Below, piece by piece: positions 63,650 through 64,000 of a DNA stretch of 64,000 nt. Position 1 is the stretch's first letter. Each line of letters opens with the position of its first letter. Below the pieces are notes generated by a model. The model was not told where the DNA came from. It saw only the letters and a list, made by a program, of their open reading frames with translations, and ran no database searches. The position numbers and the translations under genes are program-made. The DNA is from Rubellimicrobium arenae (GTDB lineage Bacteria; Pseudomonadota; Alphaproteobacteria; Rhodobacterales; Rhodobacteraceae). The stretch is from contig NZ_JAFMST010000006.1 of the NCBI RefSeq assembly GCF_017916275.1, positions 270,921-334,920 of the forward strand, written 5' to 3'.

Positions 63650-64000
63650 GGGCTGTGGCGGGCCGGGGGCGGGCTGGGGGCGGTGCGGCTGTGCTGTGGG
63701 GTTGGGCGCTGTGGCGCTTTGACGTTGAGTTAAGCGGGCGCTTGTGCAGAAAGTCCTTGCGGCCCTCGGGGGTCTTCACTAGATAAGCGCTCCACGGTCG
63801 GACGCTGGCGGCGCGGAAGCGGGGTTGGCGGGCTGGACGGGACCTTGTTGGAGGGGTGAGCGGCTGGGGGTTGCCTGGGAACGGGCGACCGGGGCTGCGC
63901 TTCCGACGTGGTGGCTGTTTGACATGGATGACGCATTGAAGGGATATGCGGGCGGTTCCGGGTTGGTTGGCAACGACGGACTGGACGTTTGCATATCGGG
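63650..64000. other. Gene-free right end, probable rRNA operon leader
   Basis: No coding frame is supported. From 63757 there is a promoter-like sequence. Near the edge, TTTGACA (63918-63924) is followed by a segment in which GGGATATGC (about 63948-63956) can pair with GCATATC (about 63990-63996). The phrase GGGATATGCGGGCGGTT...GTTTGCATATC resembles the leader directly before 16S genes in Rhodobacteraceae, from memory. The 16S start would lie beyond the window. Confidence 0.45.
63757..63785 (+). promoter_or_regulatory. Candidate rRNA operon promoter
   Basis: TTGCGG (63757-63762) and TAGATA (63780-63785) are separated by exactly 17 nt, followed by AGCGCTCCAC. The arrangement and downstream leader resemble Rhodobacteraceae rrn promoters. 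No ORF follows within the window. Confidence 0.5.

Noticed and set aside
63402..63994. Overlapping short minus-strand frames at the right edge
   Set aside because: Pro/Ser/Arg-rich, no ribosome-binding sites, and lying over the amidohydrolase end and the presumed rRNA leader.

Overview
The window reads as chromosomal DNA from a very GC-rich alphaproteobacterium of the Rhodobacteraceae/Rhodobacterales type; a Rubellimicrobium-like genome is possible but is inference. The grounds are the rpsT-dnaA-dnaN-recF-gyrB order, the lspA/DUF3035 lipoprotein/M16-M16 order, Rhodobacterales-style PstC and PstA with enlarged N-terminal domains, ubiE-ubiB beside mutM, GANTC (CcrM-type) sites packed before dnaA, and a perfect 16-bp parS palindrome. 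It is an origin-proximal core region with a few accessory patches. No insertion sequence, prophage or CRISPR array was seen.

Layout. 1-973: start of a Tat-exported FAD-linked oxidase running off the left edge. 1112-7349: PhoB-box promoter and pstS-pstC-pstA-pstB-phoU-phoB, with parS inside the first codons of pstS and a strong hairpin between pstS and pstC. 7443-9281: transaldolase and a divergent TauE/SafE permease. 9344-16436: a tightly packed glycan-type cluster (ThuA, Gfo/Idh/MocA oxidoreductase, GT4 glycosyltransferase with a C-terminal helix-turn-helix-like extension, an unrecognised protein, TPR-glycosyltransferase, DUF6165 protein, FkbM methyltransferase). 16508-20141: an isolated flagellar patch: a motB 5' remnant, a flgN-like gene with a probable homopolymer frameshift, flgJ, fliK and flgD.

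20218-31324: ubiB-ubiE, mutM, rpsT, the GANTC-rich dnaA upstream region, dnaA, dnaN, recF, a VOC-fold gene and gyrB. 31403-33738: pncA-pncB (NAD salvage) and arfB (ribosome rescue). 33791-44333: a polytopic protein of unknown function, a tiny minus-strand gene whose leader is complementary to the 16S rRNA 3' end, a queuosine-precursor transporter, a phytase-like esterase, MepA, an MFS transporter, a thioesterase, YggT, RecQ, and a PepSY/cytochrome b/membrane-LuxR operon. 44496-53021: truB, a phosphodiester glycosidase, rbfA, dapB, a DUF1674 protein, rsmB, a heparinase-like protein, purH and lspA.

53053-63649: a short BamF-like lipoprotein, two M16 peptidases, mutL, envelope proteins, rpmJ, tRNA-Val(GAC) and an N-formylglutamate amidohydrolase. 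The last 350 bases hold no gene but look like the promoter and leader of an rRNA operon whose 16S gene would begin beyond the window.

Functionally, pst/phoU/phoB form a phosphate uptake and sensing unit without a linked phoR. dnaA/dnaN/recF/gyrB and parS mark the replication and segregation hub. ubiE/ubiB serve ubiquinone synthesis, pncA/pncB serve NAD salvage, and rbfA/truB/rsmB/rpsT/rpmJ/arfB serve ribosome function.
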